5,527 bases of DNA from Lachnoclostridium sp. UBA933. GTDB lineage: Bacteria; Bacillota; Clostridia; Lachnospirales; Lachnospiraceae. Location: NCBI GenBank assembly GCA_002293545.1, contig DBDL01000158.1, positions 478 through 6,004 of the forward strand. The letters are read 5' to 3'. The notes below the pieces were generated by a model. That model ran no database searches. It worked only from the letters and a program-made list of their open reading frames with translations, and was not told the DNA's origin. Below, piece after piece: positions 1 to 5,527 of this stretch. Positions within the stretch are counted from its first letter, which is position 1. Each line of letters starts with the position of its first letter. Both the position numbers and the translations under genes were made by a program.

Positions 1-2
1 TT

Positions 3-317
3 GACCGTTTCGGGGAACCGCCGGAAAGTGTCCTGAACCTTTTAAGGATATCCATGCTCAAATCCATGGCACACAGTGCATTTATTACAAACATTACCCA
101 AAAACAGAATGAAATCAAGTTTTTTCTTTATCCGAATGCGAAGATTGCAGGAGAGAAAATTCCCGGTCTTCTTTCGCGGGTCGGACATAATATGAGGTAT
201 GTTCATGGAGGGGCGCCATATTTTCTCTATACCTTGAGAGGAAAATGTGATATATTAGAACATGTAGAAAATATCATCCATGAAGTTGACGGATTGAAAT
301 TGAACAAGGAGATATGA
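3..317 (+). CDS. mfd: Transcription-repair coupling factor Mfd, C-terminal end (5'-partial)
   Basis: The frame is open to the left edge, so the gene begins outside the window; the ATG at 54 is internal and is not a start. The first visible residues, DRFGEPPESVLNLL, match the conserved start of the TRCF C-terminal domain of Mfd (family pattern DRFGxxPxxVxxLL). The rest (IKFFLYPNAKI, then a PYFLYTLRG stretch) fits the remainder of that domain. About 104 residues are visible out of a protein that is normally about 1,150. Mfd is a cytoplasmic ATP-driven translocase that removes RNA polymerase stalled at DNA lesions and recruits UvrA; the C-terminal domain masks the UvrA-binding surface until Mfd engages polymerase. 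Its helicase and polymerase-binding parts are not in view. The stop codon overlaps the start region of the following lipoprotein gene, which implies co-transcription and translational coupling. Confidence 0.93.
   Translation, partial: DRFGEPPESVLNLLRISMLKSMAHSAFITNITQKQNEIKFFLYPNAKIAGEKIPGLLSRVGHNMRYVHGGAPYFLYTLRGKCDILEHVENIIHEVDGLKLNKEI
306..311 (+). promoter_or_regulatory. Ribosome binding site deciding the lipoprotein start
   Basis: AAGGAG lies inside the last codons of mfd. Two consecutive ATGs follow, at 314 and 317. The spacing is only 2 bases to the first but 5 bases to the second, so 317 is the more plausible start. Both are in the same frame and differ by one methionine. Confidence 0.7.
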
Positions 318-1003
318 TGAAGAATAAAATGTACAGATTCATTGCCGTACTGCTTTTGTTATGTGTGACAGGCTGCAGTTCTGCTGAGGCACCGTCCGGG
401 AACATAACAGGAATGAAAGAGAGAGCAGGAAATGTGGCAAAGGGGGATTTGGAAGCAAATTCGGTTATTATTGCCGTTGGAAATAAGGATGTTACCTATC
501 AGGAATATCAAATGTATTCCTATTTATTGCAAAGCAAATACGATACCGTATTGGACGAGAAAATATGGAAGTATGACATAAGCAAAGACCGGACGCTTGG
601 AACCGAAGCCGTGGAGGAAATCATCCGTTTGATTATTCAACTGAAGGTGATTGAGAAAGAAGCAGTCAAACAAAAGCTTGAGCTGACCGTCGATGAAAAA
701 GAGGAGATTGCTTTTAATGTGGATAAATTTCTTGAAAAGGTTTCGGATCAGGATAAGAAAAAATACAATATTACCGCGGAGATGTTCCGGGTAGTCTTGG
801 AAAACAATGTGCTGGCAAGGATGATGTATGATGTCGTGACAGGCGCTGTGAATGAAGAAGCAGTAAAAAAAGAAGGGGATGGGGGAGTACAGTCGATTTT
901 ATCGGAACAGATCAAGGTCTTTCAGGAAAAATATAAAAAATGGACGGAGAATTATGAAGTAAGAGTAAGCGAGTCGATATTAGAGAGGGAGTTGTTTGAA
1001 TGA
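317..1003 (+). CDS. Foldase-like lipoprotein, SurA/PrsA N-terminal type without parvulin domain
   Basis: This is a predicted secreted lipoprotein of 228 residues (229 if it starts at 314). In the 229-residue numbering it has a short basic N-terminus (KNKMYR), a hydrophobic stretch FIAVLLLLCV and a lipobox VTGC with the lipidated cysteine at residue 21, so the mature protein should be anchored outside the cell membrane. Residues about 50-180 resemble the helical chaperone region of SurA/PrsA foldases: VIIAVGNKDVTYQEY corresponds to the usual 'VNGxxIT.eE.' start, and LKVIEKEAVKQKLELTVDEKE to the usual 'A.k.gi.vs..E' helix. The C-terminal FQEKYKKWTENYEVRV resembles the segment that follows the parvulin domain in PrsA-like proteins. 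The parvulin domain itself (about 90 residues) has no space to fit, so it would act as a chaperone rather than an isomerase, if at all. PrsA/SurA-type genes after mfd are common in clostridia from general knowledge. Lipoprotein assignment is firm; foldase relationship is inferred. Confidence 0.75.
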   Translation: MKNKMYRFIAVLLLLCVTGCSSAEAPSGNITGMKERAGNVAKGDLEANSVIIAVGNKDVTYQEYQMYSYLLQSKYDTVLDEKIWKYDISKDRTLGTEAVEEIIRLIIQLKVIEKEAVKQKLELTVDEKEEIAFNVDKFLEKVSDQDKKKYNITAEMFRVVLENNVLARMMYDVVTGAVNEEAVKKEGDGGVQSILSEQIKVFQEKYKKWTENYEVRVSESILERELFE

Positions 1004-1041
1004 TGGGAAGCAAATTCATTACGGAAAAGGGAGTTATCTGA
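1000..1041 (+). other. Possible 13-codon mini-ORF coupling the lipoprotein gene to malQ
   Basis: ATGATGGGAAGC... reads MMGSKFITEKGVI and then TGA. Its ATG overlaps the upstream stop (ATGA at 1000-1003), and its TGA directly abuts the malQ ATG at 1042. A GAGGGAG-type binding site at 985-991 lies 8 bases before its ATG. It therefore fills the whole gap between two genes. The peptide resembles nothing I recognise, and chance is a real alternative, since the second binding site at 1027-1033 suffices for malQ. Confidence 0.2.
1027..1033 (+). promoter_or_regulatory. Ribosome binding site of malQ
   Basis: AAGGGAG is separated by 8 bases from the ATG at 1042, which is ideal spacing. It supports that ATG as the start; the protein beginning there matches the normal GH77 N-terminus. 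Confidence 0.75.
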
Positions 1042-2526
1042 ATGAGAGGAAGCGGAGTTCTTTTACCAATCAGCAGTTTGCCGTCGGATTATGGAATCGG
1101 GGCGTTGGACCGGCAGGCATATTTATTTATTGACATCTTGAAAGCGGCAGGGCAGAGGTATTGGCAAATCCTTCCCATCGGTCCGACCAGTTATGGAGAT
1201 TCGCCCTATCAATCCTTTTCAACCTTTGCGGGGAATCCGTTTTTTATCTCTTTGGAAGCATTGATTGAACAGGGGTATCTGACAAAGGAAGAATGTATGG
1301 CGGTTGATTTTGAGGAAAATCCCGGTTATGTCGAATATGAAAAAATATATTACGGCAGATTTCCATTGCTGAGGAAAGCGTATCAGCGTTCGGGAATGCA
1401 GGGGAAACCGGAATTTCATCATTTTATTGAACAGAATGCCGGATGGCTTACCGACTATGCTTTTTTTATGGCAATCAAAGATGAATACAAGGGATTGTCG
1501 TTTACCGAGTGGGATGACGATATACGTATGCGCGAACCGGAGGCTATGGAAGAATACCGGGAAAGACTACAGGATGATATTTATTTTTATATGTATCTGC
1601 AATATGAGTTTGACCGGCAATGGAAAAATATCAAGGACTATGCGAATAAAAACGGAATTCAGATAATCGGGGATATTCCGATATATGTTGCCCTTGACAG
1701 CGCCGATACATGGGCAAATCCGGAGCTGTTTCAATTGACGGAGGACCTTGAACCGGTTGCGGTAGCCGGTTGTCCGCCGGACGGATTTTCCGCCGACGGG
1801 CAGCTTTGGGGAAATCCGCTTTACCAGTGGGATTACCACAAGGAAACAAGCTATGCATGGTGGATAAAGCGTATCCAAAATTGCATTAAGTGGTATGATT
1901 TGATTCGTATTGATCATTTCCGCGGATTTGATGAATATTATTCCGTTCCGTTCGGTCATAAGGATGCTGTGAACGGGCACTGGGAGCGCGGTCCGGGTAT
2001 TGAGATTTTCCAGACGCTGAAAGAGAATTTCGGTGAGATGAATATTATTGCGGAGGACTTGGGGTTTTTGACGGACAGTGTGCGGAAGCTTCTGGCAGAC
2101 ACGGAATTTCCGGGGATGAAAGTGCTGCAGTTTGCATTTGATACGAGAGAAGAAAGTGATTATATGCCGCATAACTATGAGAGGAACTGTGTTGTATATA
2201 CCGGAACCCATGATAATGAAACAACGAAAGGCTGGTTTGGAAATCTGCCCGAATGGGATAAAAAGGTGGCCTTGAAATATATGGATATGTTAGATGAAAC
2301 AGAGGATGAAAGGCTGACTTGGCATTTGATCTGTGTGGCAATGCAGAGTGTGGCGGATTTGTGTATTATTCCGGCGTGGGATTATTTATTGCTCGGAAAC
2401 GAGGCGAGGATGAATAAGCCGTCTGTTCTTGGGGATAACTGGAAGTGGCGGTTGAGTGAGAACGCCTTTCCGGAGGAACTGATTCAGAGGATCTGGGATA
2501 TTACGAAGATATATTCCCGGCTGTAA
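1042..2526 (+). CDS. malQ: 4-alpha-glucanotransferase (amylomaltase, GH77)
   Basis: A cytoplasmic enzyme that transfers alpha-1,4-glucan segments between maltodextrins, disproportionating them and releasing glucose for use with glycogen/maltodextrin phosphorylase. The 494 residues match the usual bacterial amylomaltase length (about 500). The N-terminus is typical: RGSGVLLPISSLPSDYGIG, then QILPIGPTSYGDSPYQSFS. Catalytic residues are all present in their family motifs: nucleophile Asp291 in RIDHFRGF, acid/base Glu338 in IIAEDLG, and the transition-state Asp391 in GTHDNET. GDIPIYVA (210-217) and the active-site loop GCPPDGFSADGQLWGNP (243-259) are also intact. It follows the lipoprotein gene by 38 bases in the same direction and probably shares the mfd transcript; no promoter is visible in front of it. 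No other maltodextrin genes are seen nearby, so its physiological partners lie elsewhere. Confidence 0.97.
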   Translation: MRGSGVLLPISSLPSDYGIGALDRQAYLFIDILKAAGQRYWQILPIGPTSYGDSPYQSFSTFAGNPFFISLEALIEQGYLTKEECMAVDFEENPGYVEYEKIYYGRFPLLRKAYQRSGMQGKPEFHHFIEQNAGWLTDYAFFMAIKDEYKGLSFTEWDDDIRMREPEAMEEYRERLQDDIYFYMYLQYEFDRQWKNIKDYANKNGIQIIGDIPIYVALDSADTWANPELFQLTEDLEPVAVAGCPPDGFSADGQLWGNPLYQWDYHKETSYAWWIKRIQNCIKWYDLIRIDHFRGFDEYYSVPFGHKDAVNGHWERGPGIEIFQTLKENFGEMNIIAEDLGFLTDSVRKLLADTEFPGMKVLQFAFDTREESDYMPHNYERNCVVYTGTHDNETTKGWFGNLPEWDKKVALKYMDMLDETEDERLTWHLICVAMQSVADLCIIPAWDYLLLGNEARMNKPSVLGDNWKWRLSENAFPEELIQRIWDITKIYSRL

Positions 2527-2549
2527 GAGAAGATACGGTATGGAGAACG

Positions 2550-2570
2550 GGACAGGATTCAGGACAGGAT
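2550..2570. repeat. Short direct repeat at the tmcAL stop codon
   Basis: GGACAGGAT occurs at 2550-2558 and again at 2562-2570, a period of 12 bases. It straddles the tmcAL stop (2559-2561) in the 32-base gap between convergent malQ and tmcAL. It looks like a small tandem duplication; no hairpin with a T-run accompanies it. Confidence 0.5.
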
Positions 2571-3749
2571 AATCGGAGAATGTTTATATTCGTTCGGGAG
2601 CTGTACATGGTATTTTTTTGATACAGCATAATTATATAAATCGGCGGCAAGGAAATCTTTTTCAAGTATATGAGCGGCATTTTTGGAAAGGGTTTCTTTT
2701 GCTTTTGCGGGACTGGAAACCAGTATTTCTTTATTGGGAATATCAGAAATAAGAGGAGTAACCTCACGCCTTAATCCCAATAAACGAAGCAGGGTGTATT
2801 TCGGCTGATTGGAGGTGAATCCTAAGAGTGTCTGAAACATTGCACGCTGTAAGCGGGTGAGTGTATATTGTTTTACATCAAGGAGCTCAAGAAATTGCGG
2901 AAGGTTTTGGTAATCCGGAAGGCAGTTCCGGATTAGGTTTGCCAAATCGGGGGTGATGTCCTTGATTAACTCAAGATTGTCTGCTCCGGTGCGGAGTGCA
3001 TAGTAAATCAAGTCGGAAAAATCGGAGCTGTCGAGGGGACCGGTTTCAGACAAGTGATTTTCATATAATTTAGAGGCACGGGGAGGCATGACATTGTTTC
3101 GGTCAGAGATGTCAGACATCCCGCGGACGGCAGTCCCAGAAGCAAAATCCCCGGAGGCGGCTGTGTCATGATGGCTGACCTTTTGGCGGGGAACAGTATA
3201 CGGTTTGATTTTAGAATGCAATTGCAGCAGGGTGGTTATATACTCAATCCCCAATAAATTATTTGGTTCGGATAATGGGGAATCACCTTCATAGTTTAAT
3301 ATTTCTTTGGCAGCCTTTTCCCGTGCCAAAGGAAAAGAGCTTCCGTTTCGTAAGTGGTTTTGCAATGAGTTACGAAAGGTAACCGGTTCATTGGCAAAAA
3401 GATCGGCAAACGGAATCAGGTCATTTATGGTACCGCATTCACTTCCAAAGCATAAGGAAGTGACAAAGGGCAGCTCGTTTAAAATGGAAATTGCCCCATA
3501 GGCAAAATCCCTTGCGCTGGACAGACTGTAATATGCCGGCAGTTCAAAGACAATATGTGCGCCTTCAGCCAATGCCATTTTGGTACGGACATATTTATTT
3601 ACAACGGCAGGAGCACCGCGCTGTACAAAGTTGCCGCTCATGACAATAACCGCAATGTCAGCGCCTGTAACCTCTAAGGATTTATCAATATGGTATTTAT
3701 GACCGTTGTGAAAAGGATTGTATTCTGCGATAATACCGACTGCTTCCAT
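2559..3749 (-). CDS. tmcAL: tRNA(Met) cytidine acetate ligase TmcAL (formerly YlbM/DUF795)
   Basis: The family uses ATP and acetate to make an acetyl-adenylate, which acetylates N4 of the wobble cytidine (C34) of elongator tRNA-Met and so prevents misreading of AUA. The sequence shows the hallmark start EAVGIIAEYNPFHNGHKYH with the nucleotidyltransferase HNGH at residues 14-17. It then shows MSGNFVQRGAPAVVNKY (37-53), with FELP at 68-71, FGSECG (101-106), EPNNLLGIEYI (161-171), and a HHD/ASGTAVR segment (193-209) matching the family's YHD/ASATAIR region. Length 396 against about 415 in Bacillus subtilis. The start at 3749 is supported by AAGGGGGG (3757-3764) seven bases upstream. The gene is monocistronic: divergent from pdp with its own promoter, convergent with malQ. 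No terminator was recognised after its stop. Confidence 0.95.
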   Translation of the reverse strand: MEAVGIIAEYNPFHNGHKYHIDKSLEVTGADIAVIVMSGNFVQRGAPAVVNKYVRTKMALAEGAHIVFELPAYYSLSSARDFAYGAISILNELPFVTSLCFGSECGTINDLIPFADLFANEPVTFRNSLQNHLRNGSSFPLAREKAAKEILNYEGDSPLSEPNNLLGIEYITTLLQLHSKIKPYTVPRQKVSHHDTAASGDFASGTAVRGMSDISDRNNVMPPRASKLYENHLSETGPLDSSDFSDLIYYALRTGADNLELIKDITPDLANLIRNCLPDYQNLPQFLELLDVKQYTLTRLQRAMFQTLLGFTSNQPKYTLLRLLGLRREVTPLISDIPNKEILVSSPAKAKETLSKNAAHILEKDFLAADLYNYAVSKKYHVQLPNEYKHSPIILS

Positions 3750-3791
3750 GAGCCTGCCCCCCTTATATATTATTATATGTTGATATGAAAT

Positions 3792-3820
3792 ATTATAGCA
3801 TTATTATAAGCGTCAATCAA
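3792..3820 (-). promoter_or_regulatory. Sigma-A-type promoter of tmcAL
   Basis: On the minus strand TTGATT (3820-3815) is followed by a 17-base spacer and a perfect TATAAT (3797-3792). A TG one base before the -10 (TGcTATAAT) gives an extended -10. Transcription would start near 3785, leaving a leader of about 36 bases before the ATG. Confidence 0.8.
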
Positions 3821-3888
3821 GGAAATTCGGCGGTGAAGCAGGTGCCTGTACCGAAACTGCCCGATGCCTTGACGGCGGTGTCTGGATA
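3817..3888 (-). other. GC-rich intergenic patch with a short open frame (possible gene remnant or dispersed repeat)
   Basis: Between the two divergent promoters about 60-70 bases are clearly richer in G and C than the AT-rich sequence beside them. On the minus strand they read YPDTAVKASGSFGTGTCFTAEFP then stop, with another stop just upstream of the tyrosine, so this is not a gene on its own. The end loosely resembles the last strand of histidine-kinase ATPase domains (GxGTxFTxxLP followed by a stop). Partial inverted repeats are present: TTCGG (3826-3830) with CCGAA (3851-3855), and GAC (3871-3873) with GTC (3880-3882). It could be a decayed 3' end of a lost gene, a copy of an intergenic repeat, or nothing. 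Confidence 0.3.
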
Positions 3889-3892
3889 TTAC

Positions 3893-3921
3893 TTTACAAG
3901 CAGAAAGCGGTTTGCTATACT
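3893..3921 (+). promoter_or_regulatory. Sigma-A-type promoter of pdp
   Basis: TTTACA (3893-3898), a 17-base spacer and TATACT (3916-3921), with an extended -10 (TGcTATACT). Transcription would start near 3928, giving a leader of about 60 bases. No operator palindrome or riboswitch fold was recognised in the leader. Confidence 0.75.
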
Positions 3922-3988
3922 GGTGGCAAACAGAGAACCCGGATAAGCGCATGAAAACACTTTAATTGTATGAAAGGAATCATAATAA

Positions 3989-5311
3989 ATGGGAAAACGT
4001 TTTGTGGATTTGATTCAATGGAAGAAGGACGGAAAGCAGTTGTCTGACAGAGAAATCAAACAGATGATTATGGATTATACACAGGGGAGAATACCGGATT
4101 ATCAAATGTCGGCTATGCTTATGGCAATTTGTTTCCAAGGGATGTCGGACGAGGAACTGACCGCAATGACAATGGCAATGAAAGACTCCGGCAAAACGGT
4201 TGATTTATCGGATATCAAAGGGGTAACGGTTGATAAGCACAGTACCGGAGGGGTTGGCGATAAGACGACATTGGTTGCCGGACCGATTGCGGCGGCGGCG
4301 GGGGTAACGATAGCCAAAATGAGCGGACGCGGGCTGGGCTTTACCGGCGGAACGATTGATAAGCTGGAATCCATACCGGGATTTCGGACGGACTTAACAA
4401 ATGAGGAGTTTTTCAGGAATATTCAAAAAACCGGAATTTGTATCACCGGGCAATCCGGTGATTTGGCTCCGGCGGATAAACTGCTCTATGCCTTGCGTGA
4501 TGTGACGGCGACAGTAGAAAGCATTCCGCTCATAGCCGCGTCGGTTATGAGCAAAAAACTGGCGGCGGGCTGTGATAAAATCCTGCTGGAAGTAACAACC
4601 GGAAGCGGGGCATTGGTGAAAACAAAAGAGGGATCGGCGGAGCTGGCAAAACGGATGACGGCAATTGGCAAGCTTGCCGGAAAAGAAACGACTGCCATTA
4701 TTACCAATATGAATGAACCGCTAGGTTATGCTGTCGGAAATTCGCTGGAAGTGAGCGAAGCGGCAGCAGCGCTAAAAGGAGAAGGACCTGACGACGTTAT
4801 GGAGCTATGCTATACACTTGCCGGTGAAATGATCTATATGGCAGGCGGCGGAAAAGTATCTTCTGCGGAAGCGAGAAAGACGGCGGAACAAAAGGTAAAT
4901 GACGGAAGCGCACTGAATAAATTAAAAGAAATGACAGCGGCGCAAGGCGGGGATGTTTCGTATATTGACAATACGGAACAATTCGGAGAAGCTGCATTTC
5001 AAGGTGAAGTTACGGCTCCTCAAAGCGGATATATTATCAGAATGAATACCTCCGGGATTGGGGCTGCCTCCGGAATGCTCGGTGCAGGCAGGATGACAAA
5101 AGAAAGCAGTATTGATTTTCAGGCGGGTATTGTACTGACAAAAAAAACAGGGGATTATGTGGAAAAAGGTGAAAGGACAGCAGTGCTGTATGCCAACAAT
5201 AAAGAGCGTATGGAAAGTGCAAAGGCTCATATGGAGAAGCAATATCTGATTGGCGGCAGTAAGCCGGAGAAGGAATACTTGATTCTTGACCGGATTTTGT
5301 CAGGGGATTGA
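3989..5311 (+). CDS. pdp: Pyrimidine-nucleoside phosphorylase
   Basis: A cytoplasmic salvage enzyme that splits uridine, thymidine or deoxyuridine with phosphate into base and (deoxy)ribose-1-phosphate. The 440 residues match the family (about 433-440). Order of domains: helical N-terminal part VDLIQWKKDGKQLSDREI, phosphate-binding DKHSTGGVGDK (82-92), the thymidine/pyrimidine phosphorylase signature SGRGLGFTGGTIDKLE (112-127), and pyrimidine-binding residues Arg170 (in ALRDVTAT), Ser185 and Lys189 (in IAASVMSKK), equivalent to Arg171, Ser186 and Lys190 of E. coli DeoA. The C-terminal PYNP domain follows (about 340-410, including MLGAGRMTKESSIDFQAG). The start has a moderate site (AAGGA at 3974-3978), 10 bases upstream. 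Broad pyrimidine rather than strict thymidine specificity is inferred from the Firmicute context. It stands alone, without the cdd, deoC or pnp partners often found beside it. Confidence 0.95.
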   Translation: MGKRFVDLIQWKKDGKQLSDREIKQMIMDYTQGRIPDYQMSAMLMAICFQGMSDEELTAMTMAMKDSGKTVDLSDIKGVTVDKHSTGGVGDKTTLVAGPIAAAAGVTIAKMSGRGLGFTGGTIDKLESIPGFRTDLTNEEFFRNIQKTGICITGQSGDLAPADKLLYALRDVTATVESIPLIAASVMSKKLAAGCDKILLEVTTGSGALVKTKEGSAELAKRMTAIGKLAGKETTAIITNMNEPLGYAVGNSLEVSEAAAALKGEGPDDVMELCYTLAGEMIYMAGGGKVSSAEARKTAEQKVNDGSALNKLKEMTAAQGGDVSYIDNTEQFGEAAFQGEVTAPQSGYIIRMNTSGIGAASGMLGAGRMTKESSIDFQAGIVLTKKTGDYVEKGERTAVLYANNKERMESAKAHMEKQYLIGGSKPEKEYLILDRILSGD

Positions 5312-5323
5312 GGAAAAAAATAT

Positions 5324-5352
5324 TTGACAAACAATGTAATCCAGTGTATGAT
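5324..5352 (+). promoter_or_regulatory. Promoter of tRNA-Trp
   Basis: A consensus TTGACA (5324-5329), 17-base spacer and TATGAT (5347-5352). It begins 12 bases after the pdp stop and would start transcription near 5359, about 11 bases before the mature tRNA. The near-consensus boxes suit a stable-RNA gene. Confidence 0.85.
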
Positions 5353-5369
5353 ATCTAAGTGAGTAATTT

Positions 5370-5440
5370 AGGGGTGTAGTTCATCGGTAGAATAAGAGTC
5401 TCCAAAACTCCAGAGGAGGGTTCGATTCCTTCCACCCCTG
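5370..5440 (+). tRNA. tRNA-Trp (anticodon CCA)
   Basis: A full cloverleaf of 71 bases including the discriminator G. The acceptor stem AGGGGTG (5370-5376) pairs perfectly with CACCCCT (5433-5439). The D arm is GTTC/GAAT with a GG-containing loop. The anticodon loop is CTCCAAA (5400-5406), placing CCA at 5402-5404 between U33 and A37. The variable loop has 4 bases, and the T arm is GAGGG, loop TTCGATT, CCTTC. CCA is not encoded (TAA follows), so the tail must be added enzymatically. The outermost anticodon-stem pair is A5395 against C5411, a mismatch. The gene has its own promoter and terminator, though read-through from pdp is possible. Confidence 0.96.
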
Positions 5441-5474
5441 TAAAACATCAACCTTGATACCCTATTGATAAGCC

Positions 5475-5507
5475 AAAAAGTCCGGGAATACCGGGCTTTT
5501 TTGTTTT
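5475..5507 (+). terminator. Intrinsic terminator after tRNA-Trp
   Basis: The stem AAGTCCGG (5478-5485) pairs with CCGGGCTT (5491-5498), with one G-U pair and a GAATA loop, and is followed by T6-G-T4. Flanking A and T runs can extend the stem to 5475. It sits 35 bases after the tRNA 3' end and would end the tRNA transcript, including any read-through from pdp. The remaining bases to the window end hold nothing recognisable. Confidence 0.88.
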
Positions 5508-5527
5508 GTCTGGGCAAAAAACACCGT

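Noticed and set aside
54..317. A free-standing 87-residue gene starting at ATG 54
   Set aside because: The frame is open to the window edge and the residues before the ATG continue the Mfd motif, so the ATG is an internal methionine.
1567..2211. Minus-strand open frame of 214 codons inside malQ
   Set aside because: It lies opposite a strongly conserved gene with intact catalytic motifs, shows no family resemblance and has no binding site I could support; it is a shadow of malQ codon usage.
2605..2625. T7 run as a terminator for malQ
   Set aside because: No stable GC-rich stem precedes it; it is coding sequence for lysines in tmcAL on the other strand.
3307..3501. Plus-strand open frame of 64 codons within tmcAL
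   Set aside because: Opposite strand of a conserved gene, with no recognisable product.
3780..3810. Plus-strand promoter TTGATA with a later TATAAG
   Set aside because: The spacing to a usable -10 is poor; the AT-rich stretch is explained by the minus-strand tmcAL promoter and leader.
3951..3964. Possible CcpA (cre) site in the pdp leader, TGAAAACACTTTAA
   Set aside because: It lacks the central CG and the closing CA of the consensus and is not symmetrical.
4922..5330. Minus-strand open frames opposite the pdp 3' end
   Set aside because: They mirror the conserved PYNP C-terminal domain and contain compositionally odd, cysteine-rich translations typical of antisense shadows.
5454..5470. TTGATA repeated twice after the tRNA, as a possible attachment site
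   Set aside because: Six-base repeats 11 bases apart are expected by chance, and no integrase or repeat of the tRNA 3' end is present.

Overview
The window looks like ordinary housekeeping chromosome from a Gram-positive, moderately AT-rich Firmicute, most likely a clostridial lineage such as Lachnospiraceae. The grounds are the purine-rich AAGGAG-type ribosome binding sites, the lipobox lipoprotein directly after mfd, the Firmicute tRNA acetate ligase TmcAL, and a tRNA-Trp gene with no encoded CCA. No plasmid, phage, transposon, CRISPR or defence genes are visible.

Left part (1-2526, plus strand): the 3' end of mfd (transcription-repair coupling factor) overlaps a lipoprotein gene. That lipoprotein resembles the chaperone part of SurA/PrsA foldases but has no room for a parvulin domain. 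It is followed after 38 bases by malQ (4-alpha-glucanotransferase, GH77). The three are packed closely enough to be one transcript. The 38 bases before malQ can be read as a 13-codon mini-ORF that touches both neighbours.

Middle (2527-3988): malQ converges on tmcAL (minus strand) across a 32-base gap with no recognisable terminator. tmcAL and the next gene are divergent. Their 239-base intergenic region holds two well-formed sigma-A-type promoters facing outwards. Between them lies a more GC-rich patch of about 70 bases that may be a gene remnant or a dispersed repeat.

Right part (3989-5527, plus strand): pdp (pyrimidine-nucleoside phosphorylase) is followed with no visible terminator by a consensus promoter, a tRNA-Trp(CCA) gene and a strong intrinsic terminator.

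The genes do not form one pathway. They cover DNA repair coupled to transcription, envelope protein folding, alpha-glucan use, tRNA-Met wobble acetylation, nucleoside salvage and tryptophan decoding. I found no convincing undescribed system. The points most worth checking are the GC-rich intergenic patch, the PPIase-less foldase-like lipoprotein, the 13-codon mini-ORF, and small oddities in the tRNA and the Pdp signature.
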